The translations under genes and the position numbers were made by a program. A model generated the notes under the pieces. It did not search any database and had not been told where the DNA came from. It saw only the letters and a list, made by a program, of their open reading frames with translations. Shown here piece by piece: positions 1 to 9,689 of a DNA stretch of 64,000 nt. The stretch is from Gammaproteobacteria bacterium (GTDB lineage: Bacteria > Pseudomonadota > Gammaproteobacteria > JAJFKG01). The DNA is taken from positions 1-64,000 of the forward strand of contig JAJFKG010000049.1 of assembly GCA_021773335.1 (NCBI GenBank), written 5' to 3'. The first letter of the stretch is position 1. Every line of letters begins with the position of its first letter.

Positions 1-142
1 CAAAATCTTTCGCTTCGCCACCGTGTGCTTTCGACGCCACTGTCGTTATCGCCGCTGTCAATGTCGTCTTACCATGGTCTACGTGGCCAATCGTTCCTAC
101 ATTGATATGTGGTTTGTTGCGTTCAAATTTTTCCTTAGACAT
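1..142 (-). CDS. tufB: Elongation factor Tu, N-terminal part (cut by window edge)
   Basis: Reading the minus strand from the ATG at 142 gives [19 protein letters not shown] followed by HVDHGKTT, the EF-Tu N-terminus with its P-loop (GHVDHGKT). EF-Tu delivers aminoacyl-tRNA to the ribosome as a GTP complex. Only about 47 codons are inside the window. The gene lies downstream of three tRNA genes on the same strand, the tRNA-tufB arrangement known from Escherichia coli, so it is probably co-transcribed with them. The name tufB rests on this context; a second tuf copy elsewhere cannot be excluded. Confidence 0.95.
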   Translation of the reverse strand, partial: MSKEKFERNKPHINVGTIGHVDHGKTTLTAAITTVASKAHGGEAKDF

Positions 143-216
143 TTGACAATCTCCCCAACCGTCATAGAATCAAAAAATGAAAATGCTCTTCACTGCCCAG
201 CACCCGGCTTAAGCAG

Positions 217-292
<76 letters not shown>

Positions 293-375
293 GTTACCTC
301 AACCATCACTCACCGGGATGTGTTTATAGCTCGCTAGCACTCAGCCTAGCGAATTCTAAACCCACCCAACTAAAT

Positions 376-449
376 TGGAGCGGGTGATGGGAATCGAACC
401 CACACTATCAGCTTGGAAGGCTGAAGTTCTACCATTGAACTACACCCGC
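376..449 (-). tRNA. tRNA-Gly (TCC anticodon)
   Basis: The minus strand gives a 74-nt cloverleaf. The acceptor stem is GCGGGTG/CACCCGC, the anticodon loop is CTTCCAA with TCC, the T-loop is GGTTCGATTCC, and CCA is encoded. It is the middle gene of the tRNA cluster. Confidence 0.95.
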
Positions 450-616
450 AGCTCTGGAACGTCCCCAGCTCAGACCGTTACAGAAACCAACCTATACCTT
501 TATATATAATGGTCTTCGTAACGGCCCGAATTCTCATCTTAACTTCGCTGTCGCCAAGTCATTGATAAACCTAAGTTTTCGCCCGGCACCTTCCCCAACC
601 TTCGTCCCTAAGGACT

Positions 617-701
617 TGGTGGAGGGGGGAGGATTCGAACCTCCGAAGGCGGAGCCGTCAGATTTACAGTCTGATCCCTTTGGCCACTCGGGAACCCCTC
701 C
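617..701 (-). tRNA. tRNA-Tyr (GTA anticodon)
   Basis: The minus strand gives an 85-nt tRNA. The acceptor stem is GGAGGGG/CCCCTCC, the anticodon loop is CTGTAAA with GTA, and the long variable arm (GGCTCCGCCTTCGGAGG region) is typical of bacterial tRNA-Tyr. CCA is encoded. It is the first tRNA of the tufB cluster; the cluster promoter should lie between it and the divergent acs gene. Confidence 0.95.
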
Positions 702-909
702 CTAAAAGCAAGCTGCGTATTCTCCCTAACAATCGTAATATTGTCAACTTCTTATAAGGCGGCAGCCATTTTCCTAAAATCCTACCCATGATGATAACCG
801 GCGTTTAATCATTGCAATCTAGTTAAAATTGCATTCTTATATGCAATAATCTGCTTTCGAGCACGAAAAGGTCAAATTATAAACAAAAAATCCTCTCAAG
901 TCCATAAGG

Positions 910-2871
910 ATGTGGAACAAAACAATGCCGACTCTCATTAACAAACACCTGGAGGCTGAAAATAGCTTCATCGACGGTAAACGCTACCAAGCACTCTATC
1001 AACAATCCATCAATGCTCCAGAAGATTTTTGGGCGCAGCAAGCTAAGCAATTTTTGGATTGGGAACAAGAATGGACCTCCGTCTTAAGCGGCAGCATAGC
1101 TCAGCACAATGTGAGTTGGTTTGATGGCGCCAAATTAAATGCCTGCTATAACTGTCTAGATCGCCATCTGCCACAACGTGCCGGGCAAACTGCCTTAATC
1201 TGGGAAGGTGACGAACCCAGCCAAACTAAAATCATCAACTATAAACAATTGCATGATGAAGTTTGCCGTTTTGCAAATGTATTAAAAGAATTAGGTGCGG
1301 CACGAGGCGAACGCGTATGTATTTACATGCCGATGATTCCAGAAGCGATCGTGGCCATGCTTGCGTGTGCACGCATCGGTGCGATTCATTCAGTTGTGTT
1401 TGGCGGATTTTCCGCTCGTGCTTTAAAAAACCGTATCAACGACGCACAATGTTGTTTAGTGGTTACCGCCGATGAAAGCATACGTGGTGGCAAACATACT
1501 CCCTTGAAAGCAAATGTTGATTCAATTATCGCCGCATGTCCCAGCGTCAAACACGTAATTATGGTTGCAAACAGCGGGTGCAAACTTGATTTACAATCTC
1601 ATGATATTTGCTACCATGATGCAATAAAATCGGCATCACCTGAATGCCCTTGTAGCACCATGGATGCCAACGATCCTTTATTCATTCTCTATACCTCAGG
1701 TTCAACCGGCAAGCCCAAAGGCATCTTACATAGTACGGGTGGATACTTACTCTATGCTGCCATGACATTTAAATTAGTCTTTAACTATGTTGATGGTGAC
1801 ATCTATTGGTGTAGCGCAGACATCGGCTGGATTACTGGGCATTCTTATATCGTTTATGGACCACTTGCCAATGGTGCCACCAGTGTCATCTTCGCTGGGA
1901 CACCGAACTACCCCACTCCAGCACGTTGTTGGCAAGTGATCGATAAACATAAAGTAAATCGCTTTTACACTGCACCAACTACAATACGTACCCTGATGCG
2001 CAGCGGCGATAAATGGGTAACGCAAACCAATCGCCGCAGTTTGAAATTATTAGGCAGTGTCGGTGAACCTATCAATCCTGAAGTATGGCTGTGGTACTAT
2101 CGTGTTGTCGGCGAAGAGCGCTGTCCTATCGTTGATACCTGGTGGCAAACTGAAACAGGCGGCATCATGATTAGTCCACTGCCTGGCGCAACCCCATTAA
2201 AACCAGGTGCGGCAAGTTGGCCATTCTTCGGTATCGTTCCAGAAATTGTTGACGATACTGGCAATCCCGCGAAACCACAAAGCGACACGGGTAACACGTG
2301 TGGCAACTTAGTCATACGCCAACCCTGGCCAGGCATGCTACAAACTGTTTATAACGACCAGCAGCGTTTCATCGAAACATACCTCAGTCCCTATCCAGGT
2401 ATGTACTTTACCGGCGATGGTGCCTATCGTGATCGCGATGGTTATTACTGGCTTGCCGGTCGTGTGGATGATGTGATTAATGTTTCTGGCCATCGCTTGG
2501 ATACCGCTGAGATCGAAAGCGCTATCGTCGCCCACCCTGAAATTAGTGAAGCCGCCGTTGTTGGCTATCCACATGCTATTAAAGGCGAAGGAATTTGTGC
2601 CTATGTGACGCCACAAGAAAGCGTGGAAGGTAATGCAGAATTACAACAGGAACTCATCGAATCTGTGCGCCAAGCGATTGGCGCCATCGCAACCTTAGAC
2701 ATCATTCATTGGACCAACGACTTACCTAAAACACGTTCGGGCAAAATCATGCGTCGTATTTTACGCAAGATCGCCCAGCAAGAAACTGAAGAATTGGGCG
2801 ATATTTCGACACTCGCCAATCCAGAGGTCGTACAAGACATTATTGAACTCACTAAGCAAGGTAAGCAATAG
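910..2871 (+). CDS. acs: Acetyl-CoA synthetase
   Basis: Activates acetate to acetyl-CoA through acetyl-AMP. At 653 residues it has the normal length of bacterial Acs. The ANL-superfamily signatures are visible: phosphate loop [11 protein letters not shown] (about residue 263), WWQTETGG (about 413), YFTGDGA, the hinge/A8 region [13 protein letters not shown], and the C-terminal [10 protein letters not shown]. The lysine of that last motif is the family's catalytic and acetylation-controlled residue. Two in-frame ATGs are possible (910 and 925); the AAGGA at 906-910 leaves the choice open. The gene stands alone, divergent from the tRNA-tuf cluster, and is followed by palindromic repeats. Confidence 0.96.
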   Translation: MWNKTMPTLINKHLEAENSFIDGKRYQALYQQSINAPEDFWAQQAKQFLDWEQEWTSVLSGSIAQHNVSWFDGAKLNACYNCLDRHLPQRAGQTALIWEGDEPSQTKIINYKQLHDEVCRFANVLKELGAARGERVCIYMPMIPEAIVAMLACARIGAIHSVVFGGFSARALKNRINDAQCCLVVTADESIRGGKHTPLKANVDSIIAACPSVKHVIMVANSGCKLDLQSHDICYHDAIKSASPECPCSTMDANDPLFILYTSGSTGKPKGILHSTGGYLLYAAMTFKLVFNYVDGDIYWCSADIGWITGHSYIVYGPLANGATSVIFAGTPNYPTPARCWQVIDKHKVNRFYTAPTTIRTLMRSGDKWVTQTNRRSLKLLGSVGEPINPEVWLWYYRVVGEERCPIVDTWWQTETGGIMISPLPGATPLKPGAASWPFFGIVPEIVDDTGNPAKPQSDTGNTCGNLVIRQPWPGMLQTVYNDQQRFIETYLSPYPGMYFTGDGAYRDRDGYYWLAGRVDDVINVSGHRLDTAEIESAIVAHPEISEAAVVGYPHAIKGEGICAYVTPQESVEGNAELQQELIESVRQAIGAIATLDIIHWTNDLPKTRSGKIMRRILRKIAQQETEELGDISTLANPEVVQDIIELTKQGKQ

Positions 2872-2943
2872 CAACAACAACTCACTTTGCTTGCCAGACG
2901 AGTTCAGTTATACTTTTGCCACCTGCTTTTTAGCAACGCCAAG

Positions 2944-3130
2944 CTGTGTAGGCTACTGTCTTTGCGTCAAGCTCATATGTAGCCTTGATAAGCGCGTGAG
3001 CGCGCATCGAGGGAATGTATTGGCAAACACCGCTCCTTGATGCGCACCTACGGTGCTTATCAAGGCTACGGCTCACTTATGAACAAATGCTAATGTAGCC
3101 TTGATAAGCGCCACCGGTGCGCATCAAGGC
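2944..3130. repeat. Composite REP-like palindromic repeat, TTG-type
   Basis: A leader (gtaggctactgtctttgcg, from 2947) is followed by a palindromic unit at 2979-3069. The unit starts gtagccttgataagcgc and ends gcttatcaaggctac. The linker ggctcacttatgaacaaatg follows, then a short second hairpin at 3095-3130. The same leader, unit and linker recur at 5877-6270, 16768-17030 and 21071-21324. It lies just upstream of the carbonic anhydrase gene and does not code. Confidence 0.85.
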
Positions 3131-3153
3131 TTATCAATAAAAGGAACTTACTT

Positions 3154-3966
3154 ATGAATTTACGAAGGACTTTATCAGCATTTTTTATCTTCCTGTCCCT
3201 AGCACTTTTCACACAAACTGGCTTGGCCACAGACATTTACTTCACTCCTGATTACTTACACGTCGCCACTAATGATACGCCAACCAACACAAGTCCAAAT
3301 TCAAGCTCAAAACAAACAAAAGCCAAAGCCCCTACGCAAGCCCGCCAAACAGCGATGTCACCCACCCAAGCGCTCGCCGAACTAAAAGCCGGCAACCAAC
3401 GTTTTGTGCAATCACAACAAAAAAAGCGCGATCATAAAAGTGACGCCCAATCTACCGCTAAAAAAGGCCAATTTCCTTTTGCAGTTGTGCTAAGTTGTAT
3501 TGACTCGCGCGGCGCACCAGAAATAATTTTTGACGAGGGTCTGGGCAGCCTATTCGCAACACGTATTGCCGGTAATGTTGTCAGCACAAATGTACTCGCT
3601 AGTCTGGAATTCGCTACCAAAGCTGCTGGCGCTAAATTAATCGTCGTTATGGGCCATACTGACTGTGGTGCCGTTAAAGCCGCGTGTAGCATGCAAGCCT
3701 TTGGGCATATCAATGAATTAATTACTCAGATCGAACCCGCCGTTAATGCCATTAATCCACAAAATGATATTAAGGCATGCTCGCAACCCAAAGTTATCGA
3801 TGCCATTGCTAAACAAAACGTACTGAATCAAATAGAAGCCCTGAAAGATCAAAGTGCAATTATCGCAAATCTTGAAAAAAATAAAAAAATTAAAATCGTC
3901 GGTGCGATGCAAGATCTAACAAGCGGACAAGTCACCTTCTTTGATGACACTGGCAAAACAATTTAG
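3154..3966 (+). CDS. Beta-class carbonic anhydrase with signal peptide
   Basis: Interconverts CO2 and bicarbonate. The N-terminus has basic residues and a hydrophobic stretch (about 3-25, ending QTGLA), so export to the periplasm is likely. Residues 28-70 are a Thr/Ser/Lys-rich linker. The catalytic domain shows the beta-class zinc set: Cys115 with Asp117 and Arg119 (CIDSR), and His168 with Cys171 (GHTDCGAV). A good Shine-Dalgarno (AAAGGAA) precedes the ATG. The stop is 14 bp before dacB, so the two are probably one operon acting at the envelope. Total length is 270 residues. Confidence 0.93.
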   Translation: MNLRRTLSAFFIFLSLALFTQTGLATDIYFTPDYLHVATNDTPTNTSPNSSSKQTKAKAPTQARQTAMSPTQALAELKAGNQRFVQSQQKKRDHKSDAQSTAKKGQFPFAVVLSCIDSRGAPEIIFDEGLGSLFATRIAGNVVSTNVLASLEFATKAAGAKLIVVMGHTDCGAVKAACSMQAFGHINELITQIEPAVNAINPQNDIKACSQPKVIDAIAKQNVLNQIEALKDQSAIIANLEKNKKIKIVGAMQDLTSGQVTFFDDTGKTI

Positions 3967-3980
3967 AGTGAGGGGGAAAG

Positions 3981-5849
3981 ATGCGCTGGCATCATGTTTT
4001 AGGCCTGGCAGCAGGTATTCTTTTATCGACATGTACTTACGCAAAATCTAATGCTCTTGCGCAATCTATCGATAATATCATTAAAAATGTCGATCCTAAT
4101 GTGAACATTGGGATCGAAATCGCCGATCTAAATACCAATACTATTCTCTACCAGCGCAATGCCGATCGATCGTTCATGCCCGCAAGTAACTTAAAGCTCT
4201 ACACAGCAGCAGCGGCACTATTATACCTAGGCCCAGACTATCGTTTTACGACAAGCTTGAGCACAGATGCCAAACAAATTAATAACGGCGTACTAAAAGG
4301 CAACCTGTATTTAAACCTCAGTGGTGACCCCAGCTTAACACAGCACGATTTAGCCAACCTACTGAGTCAATTACGAGAATATCCTATAACCTCGGTCAAA
4401 GGCGATATCATTATCAACAATGGCATATTTGCCACGCAAGCACACAGTCCGGGTTTTATGATCGACGACACTCAATATGGTTACGGCGCAAGTCCACTAC
4501 CAGCAATGCTTGACGAAAATGAATTAGATATTCAGATTAACCCCAGTAGCAAAGTTGATAAGAAAGCCAATTTACAATTAGCACCCAATCTAGAAACCAT
4601 CAAACTCATCAACAACGTTAGTACTGTTGCCCCTGGCGAAAAGAAATGTAAAATAAAATTCAGCAGCGACAAAAAAAACACGATTACAGCCGATGGTTGC
4701 GTCTATCAAACACAGCCTGGTTATACCCAAACCATTGCCATTGCCCACCCAGATGAATACTTAAAACGTGCACTTTTAACCATATTACGCGAACAAAATA
4801 TAGATTACACGGGGAAAATTATTTTCGCAGCAAAAACGCCGAAGACCAAAACCCTAGCTCAACATCAATCTGCAGTCTTAAGCCAATTGCTCTTTAAAAT
4901 GCAAAAAGTCTCCGACAATTTATATGCCGATGCTATTTTCTTAAAGCTTGGTGCCGTCTATTTTAACAAACCTAGCTCTTGGCATTTAAGTGCAGACGCA
5001 ATAGAAAAAATACTAACAGACCGCACGGAAATTGAGTTTTCTGGCACGCGCATGGTTGATGGCTCAGGCGCATCGCGCTATAACTTAGTATCGCCAGCCC
5101 AACTGACACAACTATTAAGTAATGTTTACGATAATTTTTCTGTCTCATATGAGTATATTGAAGCCCTACCTGTTTCCGGGCGCGATCATACACGCGTCTT
5201 TAAGCAAGCCCAAACACCACTCAATGGTTGGATACGCGCAAAAACAGGCAGTATGGCCGGCGTCTCTGCACTATCCGGATATTTGATGACGCGTAAGCAT
5301 CATCTCTTGGTATTTTCAATCATTATTAATGGTTTTGCTGGGCCGATTAATAAGTACCGTAGGATCGAACGCGACATAAGTAAATATTTGATCGAGAAAG
5401 CACCGATTGCACAGAGTAAGGGAATTGCTAAACTACGTACTACTACTCACCTCAAAGCGCCAACACTTGATAACAATGCACAACAAAGCGCATATCAAGA
5501 GAAGCTCGACAAGGAAGCACAAGCGTTACGGCACGCATTCAAGAATACTCACACCGACATCACCCGTAATGTAGACAGTATCTCTGTCACCCTTCCGATA
5601 TCTAGCGCTAAACAAGCACAACAAACGTCTCTGCAAAAACTGCTCAATGAGTTAGTCAAAATATGCAAACCCTTTAAAAATGAGCTTTATCTAGTTAATA
5701 CAACAAATCCCAATATGGCAGTTATTGATAATCAACAACAAAAACTTGCTAAGCTCATGCGTAAGGCAGGAATTACTAAAGCAAACATTTTACAGATTAT
5801 CAATTCAGACACATTGAATAGTGAAAGAGTCTCGATCAGAATCAGTTAA
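3981..5849 (+). CDS. dacB: D-alanyl-D-alanine carboxypeptidase/endopeptidase (PBP4 type) with C-terminal extension
   Basis: Peptidoglycan-trimming enzyme of MEROPS family S13, exported by an N-terminal signal (about residues 1-21). The three active-site motifs are present and ordered as in PBP4: SNLK at 69-72 (nucleophile Ser69), SDN at 311-313 and KTG at 421-423. The large insertion between the first two motifs is typical of the family. PBP4 proteins usually end about 50 residues after KTG. This one continues to 622, adding about 150 residues rich in Lys/Gln/Asn in which I recognise no domain. An AGGGGG Shine-Dalgarno precedes the ATG. It follows the carbonic anhydrase gene at 14 bp. Confidence 0.93.
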   Translation: MRWHHVLGLAAGILLSTCTYAKSNALAQSIDNIIKNVDPNVNIGIEIADLNTNTILYQRNADRSFMPASNLKLYTAAAALLYLGPDYRFTTSLSTDAKQINNGVLKGNLYLNLSGDPSLTQHDLANLLSQLREYPITSVKGDIIINNGIFATQAHSPGFMIDDTQYGYGASPLPAMLDENELDIQINPSSKVDKKANLQLAPNLETIKLINNVSTVAPGEKKCKIKFSSDKKNTITADGCVYQTQPGYTQTIAIAHPDEYLKRALLTILREQNIDYTGKIIFAAKTPKTKTLAQHQSAVLSQLLFKMQKVSDNLYADAIFLKLGAVYFNKPSSWHLSADAIEKILTDRTEIEFSGTRMVDGSGASRYNLVSPAQLTQLLSNVYDNFSVSYEYIEALPVSGRDHTRVFKQAQTPLNGWIRAKTGSMAGVSALSGYLMTRKHHLLVFSIIINGFAGPINKYRRIERDISKYLIEKAPIAQSKGIAKLRTTTHLKAPTLDNNAQQSAYQEKLDKEAQALRHAFKNTHTDITRNVDSISVTLPISSAKQAQQTSLQKLLNELVKICKPFKNELYLVNTTNPNMAVIDNQQQKLAKLMRKAGITKANILQIINSDTLNSERVSIRIS

Positions 5850-5876
5850 GCTTATGCTGTTCGACCGGACCAGTCT

Positions 5877-6270
5877 GTGTAGGCTACGGTTTTTGCGTCA
5901 AGCTCATATGTAGCCCGGATAAGTTGCGCAGCAACGTCATCCGGGAACAGCAATGACAAACAACCTCCCCGGATGACGCGCGTCCCGCGCTTATCCGGGC
6001 TACGGCTTACGTATGAACAAATGCTAAGGTAGCCTACTGCCTTTGCGTCAAGCTCAGATGTAGCCCGGATAAGTGGCGCAGCAACGTCATCCGGGAACAG
6101 CAATGACAAACAACCTCCCCGGATGACGCGCGTCCCGCGCTTATCCGGGCTACGGCTTACGTAGGAACAAATGCTAAGGTAGCCTTGATAAGCGCCAGCG
6201 GCGCGCATCAAGGGAATGGATTAGCAAACCCTGCTCCTTGATGCGCACCTTCGGTGCTTATCAAGGCTAC
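5877..6270. repeat. Three-unit REP-like cluster with a tandem duplication
   Basis: Two nearly identical CGG-type palindromic units (5910-6003 and 6060-6153) begin gtagcccggataag and end cttatccgggctac. A TTG-type unit follows (6179-6270). Each CGG unit is preceded by the leader ending tttgcgtcaagctcatat or a close variant. Linkers are ggcttacgtatgaacaaatg-like. Bases 5877-6026 and 6028-6176 are close to a direct duplication. The open frame on the minus strand here only translates the repeats. It sits between the convergent dacB and isocitrate-lyase-family genes. Confidence 0.9.
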
Positions 6271-6289
6271 AAAACAGGCGTAAAAGCAA

Positions 6290-7138
6290 CTACTCACCCA
6301 ACGCTAAATATTCTTGAGTTCTCACAATCGCTTCGCGCTCTTTAAATGTCACGATCTGTTCAGCCAAGGCTTTACTGTCACCCGACTTATAAATCTCAGC
6401 TAAAATATTTTCCATCGCGCGAATCGCCGCACGTTGCAAATCTGAAGGAATAATGACAATACGATAGCCCATTGCTTGTAAGTCTTTTTTAGGTACAAGT
6501 GGTGTTTTCCCACCATAAAACATATTCATTAATTTAGGTTGCGGAATCGCCCTAGCAATTGCTTCAATTTGTTCAACTGTCTGCGGCGCTTCAACAAAAA
6601 TCATATCGGCACCCGCAGCTAAATACTGCTGAGCACGTTCTATAGCAGGCTCAAATCCTTCCACCGCAATCGCATCTGTGCGCGCGACAATCACAAAATC
6701 TTTATCACTGGCACTCTGCTTGGCGACTTTAACTTTTTTCACCATGTCATCAGGACTTACCAACGTCTTATCATTTAAATGACCACAGCGCTTCGGAAAC
6801 TGTTGGTCTTCAATATGAATCCCCGCCACGCCAGCCGCTTCGAACAATTGTATAGTGCGTTGTACATTGACTTCATTACCAAAGCCCGTATCCGCATCGG
6901 CCAATACTGGGATATTCGTCACCGCGGTAATTTGTGCTAAGCGATCGCGCACTTCTGTCAAGCTCAACAAGCCAATATCAGGCACGCCGGTGCTGCGCGC
7001 AATCGCGCCACCACTGGCATATACTAATTGAAAGCCAGCCACCTCAACTAAACGCGCAGACAAACCATCAAACACGCCCGGGGCAACAATAGCTTTATCA
7101 CCATCGATCATGCTGCGCAATTGTTGACACTTATTCAT
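6290..7138 (-). CDS. Isocitrate lyase/PEP mutase family enzyme (2-methylisocitrate-lyase-like)
   Basis: A TIM-barrel enzyme of 282 residues. The family Mg2+-binding region DADTGFGN is at 81-88, IHIEDQ at 108-112, and the lyase loop KRCGH with its catalytic cysteine at 116-120. KRCGH separates C-C lyases (methylisocitrate, isocitrate or dimethylmalate lyase) from true PEP mutases. No prpC or prpD lies nearby, so a role in the methylcitrate cycle is not supported by context and the substrate is open. The Shine-Dalgarno AAGGAGAAG supports the chosen ATG. It is divergent from the EamA exporter, 79 bp away. Confidence 0.88.
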   Translation of the reverse strand: MNKCQQLRSMIDGDKAIVAPGVFDGLSARLVEVAGFQLVYASGGAIARSTGVPDIGLLSLTEVRDRLAQITAVTNIPVLADADTGFGNEVNVQRTIQLFEAAGVAGIHIEDQQFPKRCGHLNDKTLVSPDDMVKKVKVAKQSASDKDFVIVARTDAIAVEGFEPAIERAQQYLAAGADMIFVEAPQTVEQIEAIARAIPQPKLMNMFYGGKTPLVPKKDLQAMGYRIVIIPSDLQRAAIRAMENILAEIYKSGDSKALAEQIVTFKEREAIVRTQEYLALGE

Positions 7139-7217
7139 CGCTCACTTCTCCTTCAATTCTCTTACCATTTATCCTAACAAAGGATGGTTTTTAAGCCCGA
7201 TATGGTAACATAGGCCA

Positions 7218-8087
7218 ATGAGCGTCACCCAATTTTTTCTACTCATCTTACTTGCGGCAATCTGGGGTGCCTCATTCCTCTTTATGCGTATTACCGCGCC
7301 CATACTTGGGCCCTTTGTAGTTACCGCGTCACGCTTATTACTCGCGGCCATCTTTTTGATAACTTACAATGCGTGTAGCAAACAAGTACCCTTCAAACAA
7401 TTACCCTGGCGTAAAATCACCATCCTGGCTTTTTTCAATGCCGCCTTACCTTTCACCCTATTTGCCTTTGCCGAGATGCATATCACCGCATCACTTGGCG
7501 CCATCTTAAATGCAATGACCCCGATCTTCACCGCGGTACTTGCCAGCATTTATTTACGTGAACGCTATCGCAGCATGCAAATGTTGGGTTCTTTATTAGG
7601 TTTCTGCGGCGTTATCGTCGTGGTAGGTTGGCATCCATTACCACTCAACCTCACCAATACACTCGCCATCCTGGCATGTTTAGGCGCTTCCATTGCTTAC
7701 GCCATTGGTGCAATCTACGCTTCCAATCAAGTCAAAACGAATGCCCCACTTGCCGTTGCCATCGGCCAGCAATGCGCAGGCTTTATGATCTTATTGCCTT
7801 TTGCTGCCTGCGATTTACCGACGCAGTTACCCAGCCTTTCCATCGCCAGTGCGCTATTGTGTTTAGGTATACTCTCAACCGGCGTTGCTTATTTAATTTA
7901 TTTCAAACTCATGCATGAAATTGGCCCAAGCAAAACCATAACGCTTACCTACATACTGCCTTTTTTCGGGGGACTGTGGGGATTTCTGTTCTTAGGTGAA
8001 GAAATTCACGCTTCTCTTATCGTCGGTTTAGTGATTATTTTGCTGGGCATATTTCTAATTAACGGCAAATTCAAGACTAGTCGCTGA
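7218..8087 (+). CDS. EamA/DMT-family transporter
   Basis: A 289-residue inner-membrane protein with about ten hydrophobic helices arranged as two EamA repeats. The first repeat opens LLAAIWGASFLFMRI; the second ends in a helix near 260-283. Members export metabolites such as amino acids or take up small solutes; the substrate cannot be read from the sequence. It is a single gene, divergent from the lyase-family gene. Its stop is only 7 bp from the inverted repeat of the following ATPase gene. Confidence 0.9.
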   Translation: MSVTQFFLLILLAAIWGASFLFMRITAPILGPFVVTASRLLLAAIFLITYNACSKQVPFKQLPWRKITILAFFNAALPFTLFAFAEMHITASLGAILNAMTPIFTAVLASIYLRERYRSMQMLGSLLGFCGVIVVVGWHPLPLNLTNTLAILACLGASIAYAIGAIYASNQVKTNAPLAVAIGQQCAGFMILLPFAACDLPTQLPSLSIASALLCLGILSTGVAYLIYFKLMHEIGPSKTITLTYILPFFGGLWGFLFLGEEIHASLIVGLVIILLGIFLINGKFKTSR

Positions 8088-8094
8088 AGGGTTA

Positions 8095-8177
8095 TTTTGG
8101 CCAATTATAACCTATACTTGGCCAAAATAACGATTTTTCATTGATTTTGGCCAAGTATAGGTTATAATTGGCCAAAA
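8095..8177. repeat. Perfect 34-bp inverted repeat directly before an ATPase gene
   Basis: Arms 8095-8128 and 8144-8177 are exact reverse complements (ttttggccaattataacc... against ...ggttataattggccaaaa) with a 15-nt loop. Each arm is bounded by the palindrome TTGGCCAA, so that 8-mer occurs four times. The right arm ends 14 nt before the likely ATG at 8192. There is no T-run, so it is unlikely to be a simple terminator for the upstream gene. See the matching structure at 13842-13919. Confidence 0.95.
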
Positions 8178-8191
8178 ACCTGGTGATATGC

Positions 8192-9649
8192 ATGACTAAA
8201 ATTCTCTTTCGTGAAAAAGAAATTCAACTATTAGATGATATACGAGCATCAAAAAGTGCCGAGTTCATTGCTATTTATGGCCGCCGCCGCATCGGCAAAA
8301 CTTACCTTATTAGCCAATATTTCCAGGATAAAGGTACTTATTTCGAATTGACCGGCGTGTACGATGCCTCACTAAAAGAACAGCTTTATAATTTTATGGT
8401 GACTTATAATGATATATTTTTCGATACGCCATTATCATCGCCTCCCACCACATGGCAAGAAGCCTTTTTATTATTAAGAAAAAAAATCGAAACGTTACCC
8501 AAAACAAAAAAAATCATCCTATTTTTTGACGAACTTCCCTGGCTCGCAAGTAAACGCTCTAAATTTCTTCCCGCACTTGAACATCTTTGGAACCGCTATT
8601 TATCGCGCATGCCGAATATCATCCTTATCATTTGTGGTTCAGCCGCAGCCTGGATGATTGACAATATTATTAATAATAAAAAAGGCTTGCATAACCGCCT
8701 AACCCGCCACATCAGGTTATTGCCATTTACCCTGAATGAAACCATAAAATTCTTAAAAGCCAAACAAATTCAGCTAGCAGAAAAAGATTATATTGAGCTC
8801 TATATGATTCTTGGTGGTGTCGCCAAATATTTAAATCTTGTTAAGCCTGGAATTTCTGTCGCGCAAATTGTTAACGAGCTTTGCTTTTCCCGCAACGGTT
8901 ATCTCTTTCAAGAATTTAATCGCTTATATCGCTCGTTATTTGATGCTTATGAGCAGCATGTCGAAATCATTAAGGCACTCTCTCAACATCATTATGGCTT
9001 AACTCGCGCACAACTCATTACGCATACTGGCTTTAGCTCAGGTGGCGGCATGACGCGCTTACTGAGAGAGCTAGAAGAGTCCGGCTTTATCATTAAGGTC
9101 GCTAACTACGGTCAACGCAAAACAAAGGTTACTTACCGACTTGCTGATGAATATTCACATTTTTATTTGCGCTGGATTGCCAATCTAACTCCCACCAAAC
9201 TGGAGAGCATCGACCCAGATCACTGGCTCAAGCAACACAATACACAACGTTGGAATAATTGGGCGGGTTATGCTTTTGAAAATTTATGCTTTAAGCACAA
9301 CCAAGCCATTAAGGCAGCCCTAGGTATAGCCGGCATCAGCTCAAGTATCTCTAGCTGGCAACATACGACGAAAGAATCAGATAAAAATGGTGCCCAAATC
9401 GATTTAATCATTGACCGTGCCGATAATTGTATCAACTTATGTGAAATTAAATTTCTAACAGGCGAATTCACTATAAAAAAAGACTATGCAAAGAACCTAG
9501 AAACCAAAAAGCAAATATTTCTAGAACAAACAAAAACTAAAAAATCACTGTTCACAACATTAATCACCAGCTACGGTTGCAAGCAAAATCCTTATTTTCT
9601 ATCAACAGTACAAAAGTCCCTTCAGCTAACTGATTTTATTAAGTTCTAA
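8192..9649 (+). CDS. AAA-type ATPase with C-terminal nuclease-like domain (archaeal ATPase/DUF234 type)
   Basis: The likely 485-residue protein starts at the ATG at 8192. A TTG at 8168 in the same frame lies inside the inverted repeat and is less likely. Walker A is GRRRIGKT at 30-37 and Walker B is IILFFDE near 112-118. A winged-helix-like middle section follows (about 245-325). The C-terminal part carries QIDLIIDR...CEIKF, the D...ExK pattern of PD-(D/E)xK nuclease folds seen in DUF234 proteins. The family is found scattered in bacteria and archaea and its function is largely unknown. The gene stands alone behind a perfect inverted repeat, like the second ATPase at 13931. Confidence 0.85.
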   Translation: MTKILFREKEIQLLDDIRASKSAEFIAIYGRRRIGKTYLISQYFQDKGTYFELTGVYDASLKEQLYNFMVTYNDIFFDTPLSSPPTTWQEAFLLLRKKIETLPKTKKIILFFDELPWLASKRSKFLPALEHLWNRYLSRMPNIILIICGSAAAWMIDNIINNKKGLHNRLTRHIRLLPFTLNETIKFLKAKQIQLAEKDYIELYMILGGVAKYLNLVKPGISVAQIVNELCFSRNGYLFQEFNRLYRSLFDAYEQHVEIIKALSQHHYGLTRAQLITHTGFSSGGGMTRLLRELEESGFIIKVANYGQRKTKVTYRLADEYSHFYLRWIANLTPTKLESIDPDHWLKQHNTQRWNNWAGYAFENLCFKHNQAIKAALGIAGISSSISSWQHTTKESDKNGAQIDLIIDRADNCINLCEIKFLTGEFTIKKDYAKNLETKKQIFLEQTKTKKSLFTTLITSYGCKQNPYFLSTVQKSLQLTDFIKF

Positions 9650-9689
9650 ATGGAATTAGCTAGCCCACAACGCCAGACTAAATAACTTT

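Noticed and set aside
5852-6211. 119-residue open frame on the minus strand
   Set aside because: It is a translation of the two duplicated repeat units; the peptide repeats itself exactly as the DNA does and there is no ribosome site.
2944-6270. CRISPR array
   Set aside because: Units are palindromic, of two kinds and separated by conserved linkers, not by unique spacers; no cas genes are present.
6290-7138. prpB of a methylcitrate cycle
   Set aside because: No prpC, prpD or regulator nearby; only the family can be supported.
8095-8177. Terminator of the EamA transporter gene
   Set aside because: The stem is far longer than a usual terminator, AT-rich, and not followed by a T-run.
8095-9649. 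Insertion sequence made of inverted repeat and ATPase
   Set aside because: Both arms lie on one side of the gene, there is no matching repeat at the 3' end, no target duplication and no transposase domain.
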